Shown here: positions 27,232-27,955 of the stretch, piece after piece
Position numbering within the stretch: position 1 is the first letter of the stretch
Layout: every line of letters begins with the position of its first letter
Source: Penium margaritaceum
Lineage: Eukaryota > Streptophyta > Zygnematophyceae > Desmidiales > Peniaceae
Direction of reading: 5' to 3'
Assembly (NCBI GenBank): GCA_023375785.1
Contig: SZWC01019002.1
Coordinates: forward strand, 19,602-47,556
DNA length: 27,955 nt
The notes under the pieces: generated by a model
The model's database searches: none
What the model was told of the DNA's origin: nothing
Seen by the model: only the letters and a program-made list of their open reading frames with translations
Translations under genes and position numbers: made by a program

Positions 27232-27856
27232 TAGTTGCTAGGAAGTTGCTTAGTTCGACCATGTGTAACGGGACGGGTGAGAGCAATGCGCCACGATGCG
27301 CGAGACACGCCATGGATGCGGTAACTTGCCTTAGAATCGTGCACAAAACCAAGACAAGACAAGTGGGGGGAGTGAGTGAGTCTAGTACCGGTGAGCACTC
27401 GCCCACCACGAGCATCAAGCTCGAGTGAGCGAGTGCCGCCACCCGGGGGTCGAGCCCTACCACTCGGAATAACCAAGGGTGGCTGCTCACCGACGCACGG
27501 TCAAGACCGGCACGGTGGCCCCCTAAGGATCAGCACCCGGGAAATATGCAACTCCCCCAGCACAGGCAAGGCAAGAGAACATGATGCAGGGCACGGCAGT
27601 GAGAATGTACGAGCCCTAGCACCTTTCGCATCACAGAGTCATAGAGAATTAAAGAGAGTTATGCAATGGTAAGCGTGTGCCACAGAGGCACTCTGGGGTC
27701 AGGCAGCAGCAGCAGCTTGAGGGCGTCAATGTCTCCAGCCAGAGCATGCACGCCCGACACCTCCCCAGGTAGGGCCATGGTCACTTAATCTGTACATGAG
27801 TGTGAACAGTGTGGGAGGCAAGAGGGCATAGAGTTGTGAGTGGCCAACGAACTTCA

Positions 27857-27859
<3 letters not shown>
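27232..27859 (-). repeat. 5' LTR of element B (uninterrupted)
   Basis: 628 bp, the partner of the split 3' LTR. It opens TGCTGAAG on the minus strand (TGTTGAAG in the other copy) and ends CAACTA rather than the usual CA. It contains the unoccupied target of element A (CCGAC at about 27753-27757). It borders (AG)n at 27860. Confidence 0.94.

Positions 27860-27955
<96 letters not shown>
27860..27955. repeat. (AG)n microsatellite, right flank of element B
   Basis: AG repeat with a single GG interruption near 27923, running off the right edge. It is the same repeat type and phase as the left flank (13819-13918), consistent with one tract split by element B. Confidence 0.95.

Larger units (their letters stand above)
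13919..27859 (-). mobile_element. Element B: Ty1/copia retrotransposon in an AG microsatellite, split by element A
   Basis: The 5' LTR (27232-27859), PBS (27219-27230), a 278-codon leader ORF, gag, protease, integrase, RT, RNase H, polypurine tract and 3' LTR are all present on the minus strand. The 3' LTR is in two pieces (13919-14439 and 20591-20691) because element A is inserted in it. Without A the element is about 7.8 kb. Both outer flanks are (AG)n and a GAGAG target duplication is possible but not testable in such a repeat. The LTRs differ at about 22 of 622 positions by eye. Integrase lacks its catalytic glutamate through a deletion, and gag and RNase H have frameshifts, so B is not autonomous. 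Confidence 0.93.

Noticed and set aside
27123..27428. 101-codon plus-strand ORF and the matching minus-strand frames
   Set aside because: They lie in B's LTR and the adjacent leader end; LTR frames recur at 13941-14177 only because the LTR is repeated.

Overview
This window holds no recognisable host gene. It is a retrotransposon graveyard: nested and broken Ty1/copia (Pseudoviridae-type) LTR elements separated by long (CT)n/(AG)n tracts. The copia gene order (gag, protease, integrase, reverse transcriptase, RNase H), the primer-binding sites complementary to the 3' end of initiator tRNA-Met (plus-strand GCTCTGATACCA) and the density of nesting point to a nuclear genome of the green-plant lineage (land plant or streptophyte alga). 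The species cannot be fixed from the sequence.

Layout, left to right. 1-48 is a (CT)n tract, followed by an inverted repeat (43-556) with a PBS-like motif in its loop. Element E, a very decayed minus-strand copia element, runs from its 3' LTR (ends at 1005, polypurine tract 1006-1019) through RNase H and RT, is interrupted by element D (2047-7666), and resumes with RT, a proline-rich linker carrying a 36-bp tandem repeat, and integrase up to about 9965, where it is cut off. D is a complete but inactive minus-strand element with both LTRs. A tRNA-like sequence and a hairpin follow (9970-10073), then 880 bp without a gene. Element F is a plus-strand fragment (gag, protease, start of GAG-pre-integrase; 10956-12545). 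A PBS and an LTR of another minus-strand element (G) occupy 12629-13335. An (AG)n tract containing a 357-base assembly gap (13462-13818) leads to element B.

Element B (minus strand, 13919-27859) is flanked by (AG)n on both sides, so it appears to sit inside a microsatellite. Its 3' LTR is split by element A (minus strand, 14440-20585), which is complete with two LTRs of 565 and 567 bp and a perfect 5-bp target-site duplication (CCGAC). B's other LTR preserves the uninterrupted site.

None of the elements looks autonomous. A has frameshifts and stops in gag and RT and has lost the CxxC half of the integrase zinc-binding domain. B has an integrase deletion that removes the catalytic glutamate. 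D has several stops and frameshifts. Two features are worth most attention: a 278-codon ORF between the 5' LTR and gag of element B that I cannot assign to any family, and, in A and D, pol frames that read through the polypurine tract and take their stop codon from the first six bases of the 3' LTR (TGTTAA and TGTTGA).
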